Part shown: in pieces, positions 7,351-15,287 of the stretch
How the letters are laid out: the number at the start of each line of letters is the position of its first letter
How positions within the stretch are numbered: the first letter of the stretch is position 1
Origin: a virus
DNA length: 46,186 nt
Virus record (IMG/VR): IMGVR_UViG_3300036760_000442
Span: 1 to 46,186 of that record
Strand: one strand, 5' to 3'
Position numbers and translations under genes: made by a program
Notes under the pieces: model-generated
The model's input: the letters and a program-made list of their open reading frames with translations, nothing else
Databases searched by the model: none
Told to the model about the DNA's origin: nothing

Positions 7351-10300
7351 TTACTTCTTTTTGCCGGGCTTCGGTTTTAGAAGGGCCGTGGGGCTTGTTA
7401 AGACTTCTCTTGAATGCTGCATACCTTGCAGCATTTTCATGCGGTAGGCGTCTGGGTCGAGCGAGATTTCCAACTTTTCCCGCAGCGCGTCCGGGATGTT
7501 CATCACACTGGCCCCCAATTCAGGATCGCCGATAAAGGTAATTGGGTTTTTTTCTTCGCGAGGAGTTAGAACTCCACCATGGTAAAGAACGCTCTCTGGA
7601 AGTTGCTCAGACCAAAGCATGTCATAGACAGCGCGCGCCGCCAAAATGAAAGAGGTGTATAAGTCCTTCTTCTGCTTGCCGTGGCCTTCTCCCCTGGGAA
7701 CATCAAAGTGATGCTTTCCGGTCGGGGTCTCAGTGAGCTCTATAGTCTGCATCTGCAGCTTCATAGTCTGGATAGTGGACCAGGCTTCTTCTTGTGCGAA
7801 GGTCGGCTCGAAATCCTTGGGTATGTTGGGGAACAGAATGTCTCTGTGCTCCAAAAGACGAAGAGCCGCGAAGTTAGATGTAGAGATGAACTCAGTGGTA
7901 AAGTCGCACATCGTAAGAATGTGACGTCCGGCTTTATACTGATGAACTTCATCTTCAGGATCTAAGATCGGGCCCTTAGGGTTACTTCTTGAGTTTTCTG
8001 CGAGAATGTCTTTGATGGCCAATCCCCCGCCACCGGCATCCATGTAAATAGAAGTTACGTTGAAGGCGTCACTCAAGTCTTCAATGGTCTCTGCCATCCT
8101 TGGGAAGGGCTGCTTGCGTAATTCTATAGCATGAACGACCTTTGCTGGGACACCAACCTCAACAACAGAGATGGCAAATGAGTCTTCGCTTCTGGCCGGG
8201 TCGATACCTAAAACATAAGACTTTCCTGGAATTCCCACAACCTGAGGAGAGAAGGAAGCAGTGCTACACGAATCAAGAAGAGAAGCTTTATAGAACGCAT
8301 CAGTATCAGGAATGAAGGCGGCTTCATACTCCATACGGAACTGAAGGCTGGACATTTCTGCTTTTGCGGCTTCGATGTTATCTTCAGAAAGGAAACCTTC
8401 CGGAAGAAGCCAGTAAGGAACTCTGAACACAGCATACTTATCGTTCCCGTTTCTTTGCTGTTCCTTGTACGCACAATACAACTTGAACATGTGATTGAAC
8501 TGGAAATAACCGGACGAAGTAATGATTATCTGATTTGCGGCCTGGGGCGCGTCGATCTCATCCTGCGTAATCAGACCAAGATCAAGTAGTTTCTTCTGCT
8601 GTCGTAGTCTCCTCACGTTCTCCATTGGTTCAGCCACGGTAGCTGCCATCGGGCGGATAACCATGTTGAAGATGTCTTCGGGAATGTGAGGAAACTCATC
8701 GCAGAGAATGGTGTAAAAGCGGGAACCTCTGATCTTGGAGCCATCGCCTAGAGGAATGCCCTGTATAACCGAAGCGTTACGTCCACCTACGGCTTTGAAT
8801 CTAATGTAGCAGTTATCGGATTGCTGAGTAGGTTTGCGCTCGGTGGCTGCTTGGAATATAGGAGATCTTTGCCAAAGTTTGGTACATTCATCAAACATCA
8901 TCTTGGAGTTGTGGCTTACCAGACCATTGGAAACATAGTTGTGAGTACGATCTACCGTAAAATCGTAAGTATAAGAGAAGCCGTACTCTTTAGAAACCAC
9001 CGTATCAAAAAGAAGGTTACCTTGAACTAAATCCTCTATCTCTTTTATTGCCGGGCAGTTTATACCATTAGTCTGGCAATACTCAAGCATCTTCTTTAGG
9101 AACTCTGACGTAAGGTTATGATTGGGTTTTACCTTCCCCTCTTTGGTAAAGTGCTTCCAAAGACTTAGACTACCAAATCCTTTCTGGGTCTTTCTCAGGG
9201 CGTTGCACACTTCCTCTGCCAAAGGTTTAACGTTTCTAATAACCGCGGAATGGCAACGGTTCGTATCGGTTTTACGAACATACTCCACACCCGCTTCCAG
9301 TATTTTACTTTTCTCAGCACTTCTAAAACCAACCAGTTCTGCAAACAAAAGAAAACTTTTCTTATCGCTTATCTCTAAACTATAGAGCGTGTTTTTTCTA
9401 GAAGTACGTTGTTCAAAAGAGGAGGAAATAATCCCCAGGTTTAGCAACAAAACTTTTACTTCTCTAATAAGTTTGCAAGAAGTGTTGTAAAATCCCACCT
9501 TATATGGGTGTGTAGTTTCAGGGTAAAAGTAAGCACCGCCGTCCGTATCGAACAAGCCCTGAAGATAAGCACAAACATTTTGTTGGGTACTCTGGAGAAT
9601 AATAGAAGGCGTAGATTTTTCTATGGCTGTTTTTCTACCCAAACCAAGTGCGGTTAGAAAACCAAAGAACTTCTTACTCCCCTGGGTTAAATCATAATGA
9701 TTGTCTTTTTTCTGGCGGGAAGCAACCTTACCAAAATACTTCATGGATTGGCGGTCGTATTCTTGAAGGAGGCTGGGATCTCCATTAGTAAAAATGATGT
9801 AGTTTTCGGCAGTTAAACACCCATCACCAGTCAGTAATCCCAAGAAATAGCTCAAGTCGCAATCCAACTCAGACGGGATAAAACAATCACGCGTATTTCC
9901 TACCAAAAAAACCTCGGGAATGAAGCCCCGTAAATCTCGTTCGGTTCCAAAAGCGCGAGAACCTTTGTGGATACAAATCTCATCATCCGTAGTTAGAAAT
10001 GAAAGTTCCCTATAGACTAATTTAGAGCCGCTGTCCAGAACCAACACCCGATGGTCGGGGGCGCCTTCTAGTTCGAACCCCATCTTCGTTTTGATCTTTA
10101 TAGTTCGTTCAGCGGGATTAGTGAAAACGTGCGAACAAGAAGAAAATCCCTCGTGGGAAAGAATAAGACTTGGCGGATCCTTGATTTCATTTACGTACTG
10201 AAAACCCTTATCGGTACAAACCAGAGTATCCCCAACGACACACTGACGAAAAGTAGGGGCAAGAAGACCGATACGATAACCAGGGTATAGCATTGCTTTT

Positions 10301-10515
10301 AGGCAGGCGAATACCGCGTTCAAAAAAGTTTTTCCTGAACCTCGGCACATGATGGACATCACATAACTCTTAAACCACATAGACCGCAAGACTACCTTTT
10401 GAATGTCACTTAGTTCAATAAGCAAAAGGTCTTCTGCGGCTACTTCTGGGTATTCCCGATAAAACTTGATGAGTTCTTCAGAGGCGTGGAGGAACTCGGG
10501 GTCTTCTACTTGCAA
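7351..10515 (-). CDS. Terminase large subunit, interrupted by an intein
   Basis: A 1054-residue precursor that becomes a 609-residue terminase after splicing. Terminase is the ATP-driven motor and nuclease that fills the head. ATPase: Walker A CRGSGKT (residues 57-63), Walker B-like ILCDEF after the intein. RuvC/RNase H-fold nuclease: GIDPARSEDSFAI, MDAGGGGLAIKD and a late Asp in KKDLYTSFILAARA. The intein (residues 92-536) interrupts the LAPTFRQ/S motif, a conserved ATPase element. The frame begins with TTG at 10515. AAGGA lies about 13 nt upstream, and no in-frame ATG precedes a much shorter protein. The upstream gene ends only 2 nt before. Confidence 0.95.
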   Translation of the reverse strand: MQVEDPEFLHASEELIKFYREYPEVAAEDLLLIELSDIQKVVLRSMWFKSYVMSIMCRGSGKTFLNAVFACLKAMLYPGYRIGLLAPTFRQCVVGDTLVCTDKGFQYVNEIKDPPSLILSHEGFSSCSHVFTNPAERTIKIKTKMGFELEGAPDHRVLVLDSGSKLVYRELSFLTTDDEICIHKGSRAFGTERDLRGFIPEVFLVGNTRDCFIPSELDCDLSYFLGLLTGDGCLTAENYIIFTNGDPSLLQEYDRQSMKYFGKVASRQKKDNHYDLTQGSKKFFGFLTALGLGRKTAIEKSTPSIILQSTQQNVCAYLQGLFDTDGGAYFYPETTHPYKVGFYNTSCKLIREVKVLLLNLGIISSSFEQRTSRKNTLYSLEISDKKSFLLFAELVGFRSAEKSKILEAGVEYVRKTDTNRCHSAVIRNVKPLAEEVCNALRKTQKGFGSLSLWKHFTKEGKVKPNHNLTSEFLKKMLEYCQTNGINCPAIKEIEDLVQGNLLFDTVVSKEYGFSYTYDFTVDRTHNYVSNGLVSHNSKMMFDECTKLWQRSPIFQAATERKPTQQSDNCYIRFKAVGGRNASVIQGIPLGDGSKIRGSRFYTILCDEFPHIPEDIFNMVIRPMAATVAEPMENVRRLRQQKKLLDLGLITQDEIDAPQAANQIIITSSGYFQFNHMFKLYCAYKEQQRNGNDKYAVFRVPYWLLPEGFLSEDNIEAAKAEMSSLQFRMEYEAAFIPDTDAFYKASLLDSCSTASFSPQVVGIPGKSYVLGIDPARSEDSFAISVVEVGVPAKVVHAIELRKQPFPRMAETIEDLSDAFNVTSIYMDAGGGGLAIKDILAENSRSNPKGPILDPEDEVHQYKAGRHILTMCDFTTEFISTSNFAALRLLEHRDILFPNIPKDFEPTFAQEEAWSTIQTMKLQMQTIELTETPTGKHHFDVPRGEGHGKQKKDLYTSFILAARAVYDMLWSEQLPESVLYHGGVLTPREEKNPITFIGDPELGASVMNIPDALREKLEISLDPDAYRMKMLQGMQHSREVLTSPTALLKPKPGKKK
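8908..10242 (-). mobile_element. Terminase intein with LAGLIDADG homing endonuclease (445 residues)
   Basis: The intein begins with Cys (CVVGDTLVCTDKGF, block A) and has a block-B-like GAPDHRVLVLDSG, two LAGLIDADG motifs (LSYFLGLLTGDGCL and LQGLFDTDGGAYF), and block F/G ending YVSNGLVSHN. The first C-terminal extein residue is Ser (SKMMFDECTKL). Cys1, terminal His-Asn and Ser+1 are all present, so it should splice. The endonuclease motifs look intact (acidic residue in each), so homing may be active. It sits at a highly conserved terminase motif, a common intein site. Confidence 0.93.
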
Positions 10516-10517
10516 AT

Positions 10518-11204
10518 TTAGTAACCATCCTTATCAAGGACGTCATTTAACTTTTTGGAAGCCAGTGCTTCTTCCTTTAGAAGGGTTTCAACACGCGCAC
10601 CGTCTTTCTGTCGCTGTTGATTGTCATAGCGAACTACAAGATCAACAATGTTGACGTCCTGGGAGTTCCGGTTATCCTTACGATCAATGCGCCTGTTGGC
10701 TAGGTTCGCCTTGGCAGTTTGCTTTCGCTTATGAAATCTCTCTTGGGATTGGCTAATACTTACAAGGGCGGCAGGGTCGTTTCGAGAGGCATCCAAAAGA
10801 CGCATCTCCATAACATCGCAAAGGGCGATTTCCAGAATGTCATCCACATCCGAAGCAGTAGGGTCTTCGTTCTTGAAGTCGGAGAGGAAGGTAACTACGA
10901 TACCATTGTAGCGTCTTTTTTCGTTGGAAGTTAAAACTCCCCTTTTCGGAATAAGTCGCTTTACCAGTTCAGGACTGATCTTCCTACCACGAGTGATTTG
11001 CTCGGCTTGAAAGTCAGCTTCAGCCTCCCCGGCGGCTTCATCTTCATCCAGGACTTCAGGAACTATTGGCTCTTCTTTATACTGCTTTAGGTTCTTGCGA
11101 CTGTTCGGATTATTCCAAGCTTTACTCTTGGGATCCTCATTAGCCAGTCCTTCTAGTACTTTCGGGTCAATAGTTGGCTTTTCTTCATCGGAAGGGTTTG
11201 CCAT
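10518..11204 (-). CDS. Hypothetical protein, possible terminase small subunit
   Basis: A 228-residue gene directly upstream of the large terminase (2 nt gap) and first in the transcript from the promoter at 11323-11295. It is charged with a disordered acidic N-terminus (residues 1-75). A helical middle (LTSNEKRRYNGIVVTFLSDF...DVDDILEIALCDVMEMRLLD) is followed by basic helices (FHKRKQTAKANLANRRIDRK) and a helical C-terminus. Length and position fit a small terminase, the DNA-recognition partner, but I see no diagnostic helix-turn-helix. Confidence 0.7.
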   Translation of the reverse strand: MANPSDEEKPTIDPKVLEGLANEDPKSKAWNNPNSRKNLKQYKEEPIVPEVLDEDEAAGEAEADFQAEQITRGRKISPELVKRLIPKRGVLTSNEKRRYNGIVVTFLSDFKNEDPTASDVDDILEIALCDVMEMRLLDASRNDPAALVSISQSQERFHKRKQTAKANLANRRIDRKDNRNSQDVNIVDLVVRYDNQQRQKDGARVETLLKEEALASKKLNDVLDKDGY

Positions 11205-11294
11205 TAAAAACTCCTAAGGGGGAGAAATACTGAGAGGGGAAAATGAGCGAAGACGCAAAAATAGGGATAGCCTTGATAGGCTGCCCTAACTAAC
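11205..11294 (-). other. Untranslated leader of the packaging/head operon
   Basis: About 80 nt between the predicted transcription start and the first ATG. It holds a short hairpin AGCCT-ATCA-AGGCT and an SD (TAGGAG) before the ATG at 11204. I see no other gene or motif. Confidence 0.5.
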
Positions 11295-11323
11295 ATCATA
11301 AGATAAATTCAAGAAAAAGTCAA
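11295..11323 (-). promoter_or_regulatory. Sigma-70 promoter for the packaging/head operon
   Basis: -35 TTGACT (11323-11318), 17-bp spacer, -10 TATGAT (11300-11295), giving 5/6 matches at each box. It lies in the only sizeable gap of this region, directly upstream of the putative small terminase, and predicts a transcript starting near 11288 and reading terminase, portal and head genes. Confidence 0.85.
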
Positions 11324-11370
11324 GTAAAATCTAACAAGGGGAGGATATTTTCTGCGAAAGTACTCCCGTG

Positions 11371-11398
11371 GTATCTAATCCCTTGGAGAGTTAGATAC
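11371..11398 (-). terminator. Stem-loop at the end of the 113-residue gene (possible terminator or processing site)
   Basis: Perfect 8-bp inverted repeat GTATCTAA/TTAGATAC overlapping the stop codon, with a further inner TCC/GGA pairing across an AAG loop. No T-run follows, so it is not a classical intrinsic terminator. It could slow or process the upstream transcript just before the next promoter. Confidence 0.4.
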
Positions 11399-11732
11399 TT
11401 ACGAAACTTGCCTTCCTTGAGGAAGTCCGGTATCTATCCAGCAACTCCAGAAGGGTGTCTTCTGTCGCGCGGAAGGAACTACTAAAGGAAGCGTACGGAA
11501 ATTCGGTACCGGAATAAGCCACTTCAATGTGCGTGGAAATGAACTTAAGTTCCCCTTCTGACTTGATGTTGTTCATTTGCAGGAGGAGCTTTGCCTTATT
11601 CTCGTCAAAGAACTCGGCGTGTTCGGGATATTCAGATTTTAGATCTTCAAAACGACCCAAGTACTTATCTTCCAAATCTTTGCGAGCATTGGACGGGCGA
11701 TCGGAATGCTCGGACTTCTGTCCATTTTTCAT
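11391..11732 (-). CDS. Hypothetical protein, 113 residues
   Basis: A charged, mostly helical protein (DLEDKYLGRFEDLKSEYPEH..., then FRATEDTLLELLDRYR) without recognised motif. A GTG three codons upstream is possible, but the ATG at 11732 lies 10 nt after AAGG and gives the better site. It follows the NusG gene in the same transcript and stops before the packaging promoter. Confidence 0.68.
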   Translation of the reverse strand: MKNGQKSEHSDRPSNARKDLEDKYLGRFEDLKSEYPEHAEFFDENKAKLLLQMNNIKSEGELKFISTHIEVAYSGTEFPYASFSSSFRATEDTLLELLDRYRTSSRKASFVSI

Positions 11733-11760
11733 TTGATGCACACCTTGAGGGAGGATCCTT

Positions 11761-12294
11761 TTAGATGTCCTGTACGCTGGCGTTCTGTAGTTCGGATTTG
11801 CGTTCTATTTGATCCTCACTGAAAACCAAATCAATTCCAGTCTGCCCTAGGATCTTGGCATCTACCTTAACACGCACTTGCCCGCCTTCTGTGCTTAGCA
11901 CAAGTGCCTCGAAACCCTTGAAGGGTCCCGAGAGTAGTACTACCACGTCACCTTCCACGAAACGGCTCGTCTTGATCTCCGATAGAAGCTTCCCCTGGGA
12001 ACGCTCCATAATGAGGATCTCTTCGTCCGTAACTGGGCCCGCAAAGGTAGTGATAAAGGGATAAGCGCTGAGCTTGTGGTACACAACATCGGGATTGGTG
12101 TAGCGAAGGAACAGATAACCCTCGTAAAAAGGACGATCCTTTACGCGGATACCTTTCTTGGTTTGGTATTCTTTCTTTATTTGAGGGTAGAAATACTTAT
12201 CCACCTCAGGAACGTGTCCCTTAATAAAGGATACGACGTGATCCACGCGGTTTCTTTTTATCGCCCAGGCCCACCATCGTTTTCTCTCTGTCAT
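11761..12294 (-). CDS. Phage NusG/RfaH-like transcription elongation factor
   Basis: A 177-residue protein with the two-domain NusG layout. The N-terminal NGN domain, residues 5-95, starts WWAWAIKRNRVDHV and contains PFYEGYLFLRY, the usual hydrophobic core that binds the clamp helices of RNA polymerase, and PFITTFAGPVTDEEI. The C-terminal KOW domain, about 111-160, reads FVEGDVVVLLSGPFKGFEALV. NusG proteins suppress pausing and couple to NusE or Rho, and specialised paralogues such as RfaH act as operon-specific antiterminators. It lies directly ahead of the packaging block behind its own promoter, so a role in late-gene elongation is a reasonable inference. Confidence 0.88.
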   Translation of the reverse strand: MTERKRWWAWAIKRNRVDHVVSFIKGHVPEVDKYFYPQIKKEYQTKKGIRVKDRPFYEGYLFLRYTNPDVVYHKLSAYPFITTFAGPVTDEEILIMERSQGKLLSEIKTSRFVEGDVVVLLSGPFKGFEALVLSTEGGQVRVKVDAKILGQTGIDLVFSEDQIERKSELQNASVQDI

Positions 12295-12327
12295 CTGGTT
12301 CCCCTTATACGAGTTTCATACGAGGAA

Positions 12328-12356
12328 ATAATAAGCCTTTTTTGGAAAATGCGCAA
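12328..12356 (-). promoter_or_regulatory. Probable sigma-70 promoter for the NusG-like gene
   Basis: -35 TTGCGC (12356-12351, 3/6), 17-bp spacer, -10 TATTAT (12333-12328, 5/6). It sits in the 64-bp gap before the NusG-like start. A direct repeat ACTCGTAT/CTCGTAT lies between it and the gene. Confidence 0.55.
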
Positions 12357-12358
12357 GT

Positions 12359-12850
12359 TTAGTGGCCTTTTTTCTTGTCTAGGAGATTTAGTTTATCAGT
12401 CGCGGTTCCCCTAAATCCAACCTTCAAATCCGGATCGTACCCACGAGCTTCCGCTTCCGGATTTTTTGGGGTGACATACTTGTGGCACTTTCCGCAGATA
12501 ACTCCAATGGTGTGCTCACTCCCCCAAAGTATTTCCTGACATTCAGGACATTCCAGAGCTATATTTAGGTGAGAACGGATTGCCTTCTTCTTGGGGAACT
12601 GAAAAGGGAGCCTATCCAAAACGTGCTTGTTCTTATCGTTGTGCTCGTGGATCATGTCGCGATATTTGGTTGTCCCCATTTCTTTTTCCAAAGGGGATTG
12701 CCTATTCACGGATCCAGGGGCAAGGTCGCCATCAACGCCATTTCCGAACTTCTTTCCGGAGGATTTGGATTCGGCCCCTTTAGCCATCTTCTTGGCTTCT
12801 CGTCTTACAGCATCAACGTTTACGGTAGTCTTACTGGCCTTTTTTGTCAT
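12359..12850 (-). CDS. Zinc-ribbon protein, 163 residues
   Basis: A basic, disordered N-terminus (MTKKASKTTVNVDAVRREAK) is followed by residues about 95-125 with CPEC and CGKC separated by 16 residues, a zinc ribbon (CPECQEILWG...GVICGKCHKYV). It could bind nucleic acid or be a structural zinc knuckle. It has an AGGAAA SD, follows the Ig-like virion gene and precedes NusG. No family was identified. Confidence 0.72.
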   Translation of the reverse strand: MTKKASKTTVNVDAVRREAKKMAKGAESKSSGKKFGNGVDGDLAPGSVNRQSPLEKEMGTTKYRDMIHEHNDKNKHVLDRLPFQFPKKKAIRSHLNIALECPECQEILWGSEHTIGVICGKCHKYVTPKNPEAEARGYDPDLKVGFRGTATDKLNLLDKKKGH

Positions 12851-12858
12851 TAGGTTTC

Positions 12859-13719
12859 CTATACGATGTTAACTGAAATACTAGATACACCTTCGGGAGT
12901 GCGAAGTATGTAAGTAGGCGCGAGAAGAGGAGGTTGGGCTTGGCTGCCGTGGGATTGTCCCAAGCGCCCATCCAGAGTTCCAACGCCGATGTCGATAGCG
13001 TCTGCGTTCGGAGGATTGTTGCGGGCATCATCCGCAATAAAGCCTTGTGCAGAGGAGTTTATGTTGAATCCACGAACCGTGATGTCCATAGGGCCCAAAC
13101 TTCTACTAGAGGAGATGTTGTACAAGAAGGTAAAGGTGTGTCTTTGGGCCGCATCTTGATCCCGTCGATCCAAAAATTTAGTGTCAACAGGATGATTATC
13201 GATGATCAGAGTGGCAGAGGTTATGTTACGCAAAGAGTTTACCGTAGCTCGAACTTCTAACTGGCTCCCAGGAGAAAAGCTCGCACCAGGGGCAGGAAGC
13301 TCAATAGAAACATTGGGAAACAAAGCAGCAAAGTTAGTTGCCTCAAGAATACCGCGTTCTATTGCTTTAGCGGCTTCCAGGGCGGCAAAGTCAACAGATT
13401 GATTAGGAAGAGCCGGACGAAGATCGCTTACTTTCTGGACAGAGCCAACCCTAGACGGGGCACCAAACTGCTGTCCTTCAAGAGGAGCCCTGCCTTGGTA
13501 CGCACGAAACACGGGATTCTTAGAAGCATAAGATTCCCCTAGATTATCGGCGTCTGCAGCTTCATAGTCTATTTCTCTACCGCGGGGATCATCTCCCCAA
13601 GGATACGTAGGCTTTCGTTTGATGAAATCAACATCTGGATCACCGCGCTCTACGTTATCTGCGCCAAAGGAAAAATCCGAGCCTTCATCAGGAGACGTCC
13701 CTTCTCGATGTTCGACCAT
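12859..13719 (-). CDS. Virion-type protein with Ig-like domain
   Basis: A 286-residue protein. The first 125 residues are disordered and acidic. Residues about 135-230 look like a bacterial Ig-like fold: VSIELPAPGASFSPGSQLEVRATV (shortened here), TLIIDNHPV, HTFTFLYNI, PMDITVRGFN. These are the alternating strands of the domains that compute as 'P-x-x-G-x-x-F...V-x-V-x-A'. Ig-like domains decorate phage capsids and tails. The start has GGAGG SD and overlaps the dNMP kinase 3' end by 32 nt. Classed as virion-associated by domain type only. Confidence 0.68.
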   Translation of the reverse strand: MVEHREGTSPDEGSDFSFGADNVERGDPDVDFIKRKPTYPWGDDPRGREIDYEAADADNLGESYASKNPVFRAYQGRAPLEGQQFGAPSRVGSVQKVSDLRPALPNQSVDFAALEAAKAIERGILEATNFAALFPNVSIELPAPGASFSPGSQLEVRATVNSLRNITSATLIIDNHPVDTKFLDRRDQDAAQRHTFTFLYNISSSRSLGPMDITVRGFNINSSAQGFIADDARNNPPNADAIDIGVGTLDGRLGQSHGSQAQPPLLAPTYILRTPEGVSSISVNIV

Positions 13720-14269
13720 TGATTTCCTCCATCATAGCATCTATCTTCTTAAAGTAATCCTCGAAGGATCCGTTATTGTCAATGATGAAATCGAAATTCT
13801 TGTAATCCAACATCGCGGTTTCACTGGAATGTCCAGCACCTACCGTTACCCCGGCGCCTTCTCTTATTATCTTGGCAACACTACCGCCTTTATCGTGAAT
13901 TCTATCGCCCTCATTAGGATAGCGAACATCGGAGATTACAAAGCAATCATATCCTTCTTTCTCCCATTCGGAAATAGTGGTGTAGAATACCGTATCCACC
14001 CAAATGTTAGGAAAGATTTGTCGCATCTTTTCACCAACACCCATCATAATTTCTCGTGGTGTCAGGTTGTAGCGAGAATCAATCTTTTCCTTGATTTCCT
14101 GAGGACCATAACATTGCTCATAGGTCAAACCAAATAGGTCCATACAGACCTTCTTTAGTTTGTCTGCGAAAGCAACGCGCTTAACTCGTCCCGGGTATCG
14201 CTTCTCCAAGTACTCCGCAGCAGTATCCTTCCCCACCTGTGCAGTGCAACCAAGTCCGATAATCCACAT
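13688..14269 (-). CDS. Deoxynucleoside monophosphate kinase
   Basis: A 193-residue P-loop kinase resembling T4 gp1. Walker A is GCTAQVGKDTAAEYL (residues 7-21). The following basic patches (KRVAFADKLKKVCMDLFGL) and SDVRYPNEGDRI fit nucleotide kinases of this family, which raise dTMP, dGMP or hydroxymethyl-dCMP to the diphosphate. It lies in the thyA-DHFR transcript, so it probably completes dNTP supply. SD GGGGAG. Confidence 0.83.
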   Translation of the reverse strand: MWIIGLGCTAQVGKDTAAEYLEKRYPGRVKRVAFADKLKKVCMDLFGLTYEQCYGPQEIKEKIDSRYNLTPREIMMGVGEKMRQIFPNIWVDTVFYTTISEWEKEGYDCFVISDVRYPNEGDRIHDKGGSVAKIIREGAGVTVGAGHSSETAMLDYKNFDFIIDNNGSFEDYFKKIDAMMEEINGRTSRRDVS

Positions 14270-14280
14270 TTTCGCTCCCC

Positions 14281-14586
14281 TTAGATTCTAAATTTCGAAT
14301 TACGTTTGATAGACTTTTCCAACTGAGAAAGTCCTTCCTTAATCTTCTCTGCACTTTTTACGGTACTCTTGATAGCATTCTCTACATCTCTATTCACCCG
14401 CGCAATCTCCGCCCCTTGAATTTCCGAGGGACGAGTACCCGGAATAATGGAGATGTCAATCTTAGCTTCTGGACAATCGAACTTCCGCTGGCATTCGCAA
14501 ATGCCAGCTTTTACATCCTGTTCGTAGCAGAAACAGACCAGCTGTCCGCTGCTGTCGAGTCTCACAACTCCACAAAAAGAAATCAT
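14281..14586 (-). CDS. Hypothetical Cys-rich/helical protein, 101 residues
   Basis: The N-terminal 40 residues contain five Cys (C5, CFC, CEC, C) that may bind metal (LVCFCYEQDVKAGICEC). The C-terminal half is a charged helix (VENAIKSTVKSAEKIKEGLS). The start overlaps the DHFR stop (ATGA), so translation is coupled. No family recognised. Confidence 0.65.
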   Translation of the reverse strand: MISFCGVVRLDSSGQLVCFCYEQDVKAGICECQRKFDCPEAKIDISIIPGTRPSEIQGAEIARVNRDVENAIKSTVKSAEKIKEGLSQLEKSIKRNSKFRI

Positions 14587-15242
14587 AGACCAAGTCCTAC
14601 AAAAATGTTAGGGTTTTCGAAGTACCCTTCAGGCAAACCCTCGGCATCTATCGCAGAAGGGGGAGGAGACCCTGCTATGTCCGCAGAGGAGTGGTTAGGG
14701 AAGATAAACCAAGCGGCCGGCTGCTCCATCCCCCCTCCATAATGAGATGCGTCCGATCCGGACCTAACCCTTTGTAGGATCAGGAAAGTATCAATCTCAG
14801 TCTGCTCCGAGTGGATACTCTTGAAATCTCCTTCATAAAAGTCAGGAAAATAGGCATCTCCGTCAATATCCTCTCGATGAAGCCGAGTAAGATACAGTCG
14901 TTCCGCCCGGTCAATAGTTTGCTTATAGAGTTCTCCTCCTCCAATAATAAATACTTCAGGTACTCTCGCGCAAGCTTCTTTTATCGCAACTTCTAAATCA
15001 GTGAAAACGAAAGCTCCTGGAACTTTGTAATCCTCTTGTCGAGTGATGATAAAGTTATCCCTGCCTGGGAGAACTCTGCCAATAGATTCGTGTGTCTTGC
15101 GACCCATTATAACACAGGTCTTTAGCGTATGCTCCCTAAATCTGTGGAGGTCGGCAGGATGATGCCAAGGAAGTTTGTTATCCTTGCCAATCACCCTTTG
15201 TCGTTGCTGATTGTTTGCGTAAGCAGCAATAAGGGAGAGCAT
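14583..15242 (-). CDS. folA: Dihydrofolate reductase with C-terminal extension
   Basis: A 219-residue protein. Residues 1-160 are DHFR: MLSLIAAY, VIGKDNKLPWHHPADLHRF (Trp and acidic-site region), VIMGRKTHESIG (NADPH binding), VFIIGGGELY, YLTRLHREDIDGDAYFPDF. It reduces DHF to THF, regenerating the cofactor that thymidylate synthase oxidises. Its immediate upstream neighbour is thyA. The roughly 60 extra C-terminal residues (SGSDASHYGGGMEQPAAWFI...) have no match I know. In T4, DHFR and TS are also baseplate components, so an extra tail might serve assembly. Confidence 0.93.
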   Translation of the reverse strand: MLSLIAAYANNQQRQRVIGKDNKLPWHHPADLHRFREHTLKTCVIMGRKTHESIGRVLPGRDNFIITRQEDYKVPGAFVFTDLEVAIKEACARVPEVFIIGGGELYKQTIDRAERLYLTRLHREDIDGDAYFPDFYEGDFKSIHSEQTEIDTFLILQRVRSGSDASHYGGGMEQPAAWFIFPNHSSADIAGSPPPSAIDAEGLPEGYFENPNIFVGLGL

Positions 15243-15287
15243 CTGTCATACCTCCAAGGCGGTGTCTCTTGAAGATTTTCCAAATAG

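Noticed and set aside
8208-8474. 88-codon minus-strand ORF inside terminase
   Set aside because: Alternate frame of the terminase nuclease region, with no SD or motif.
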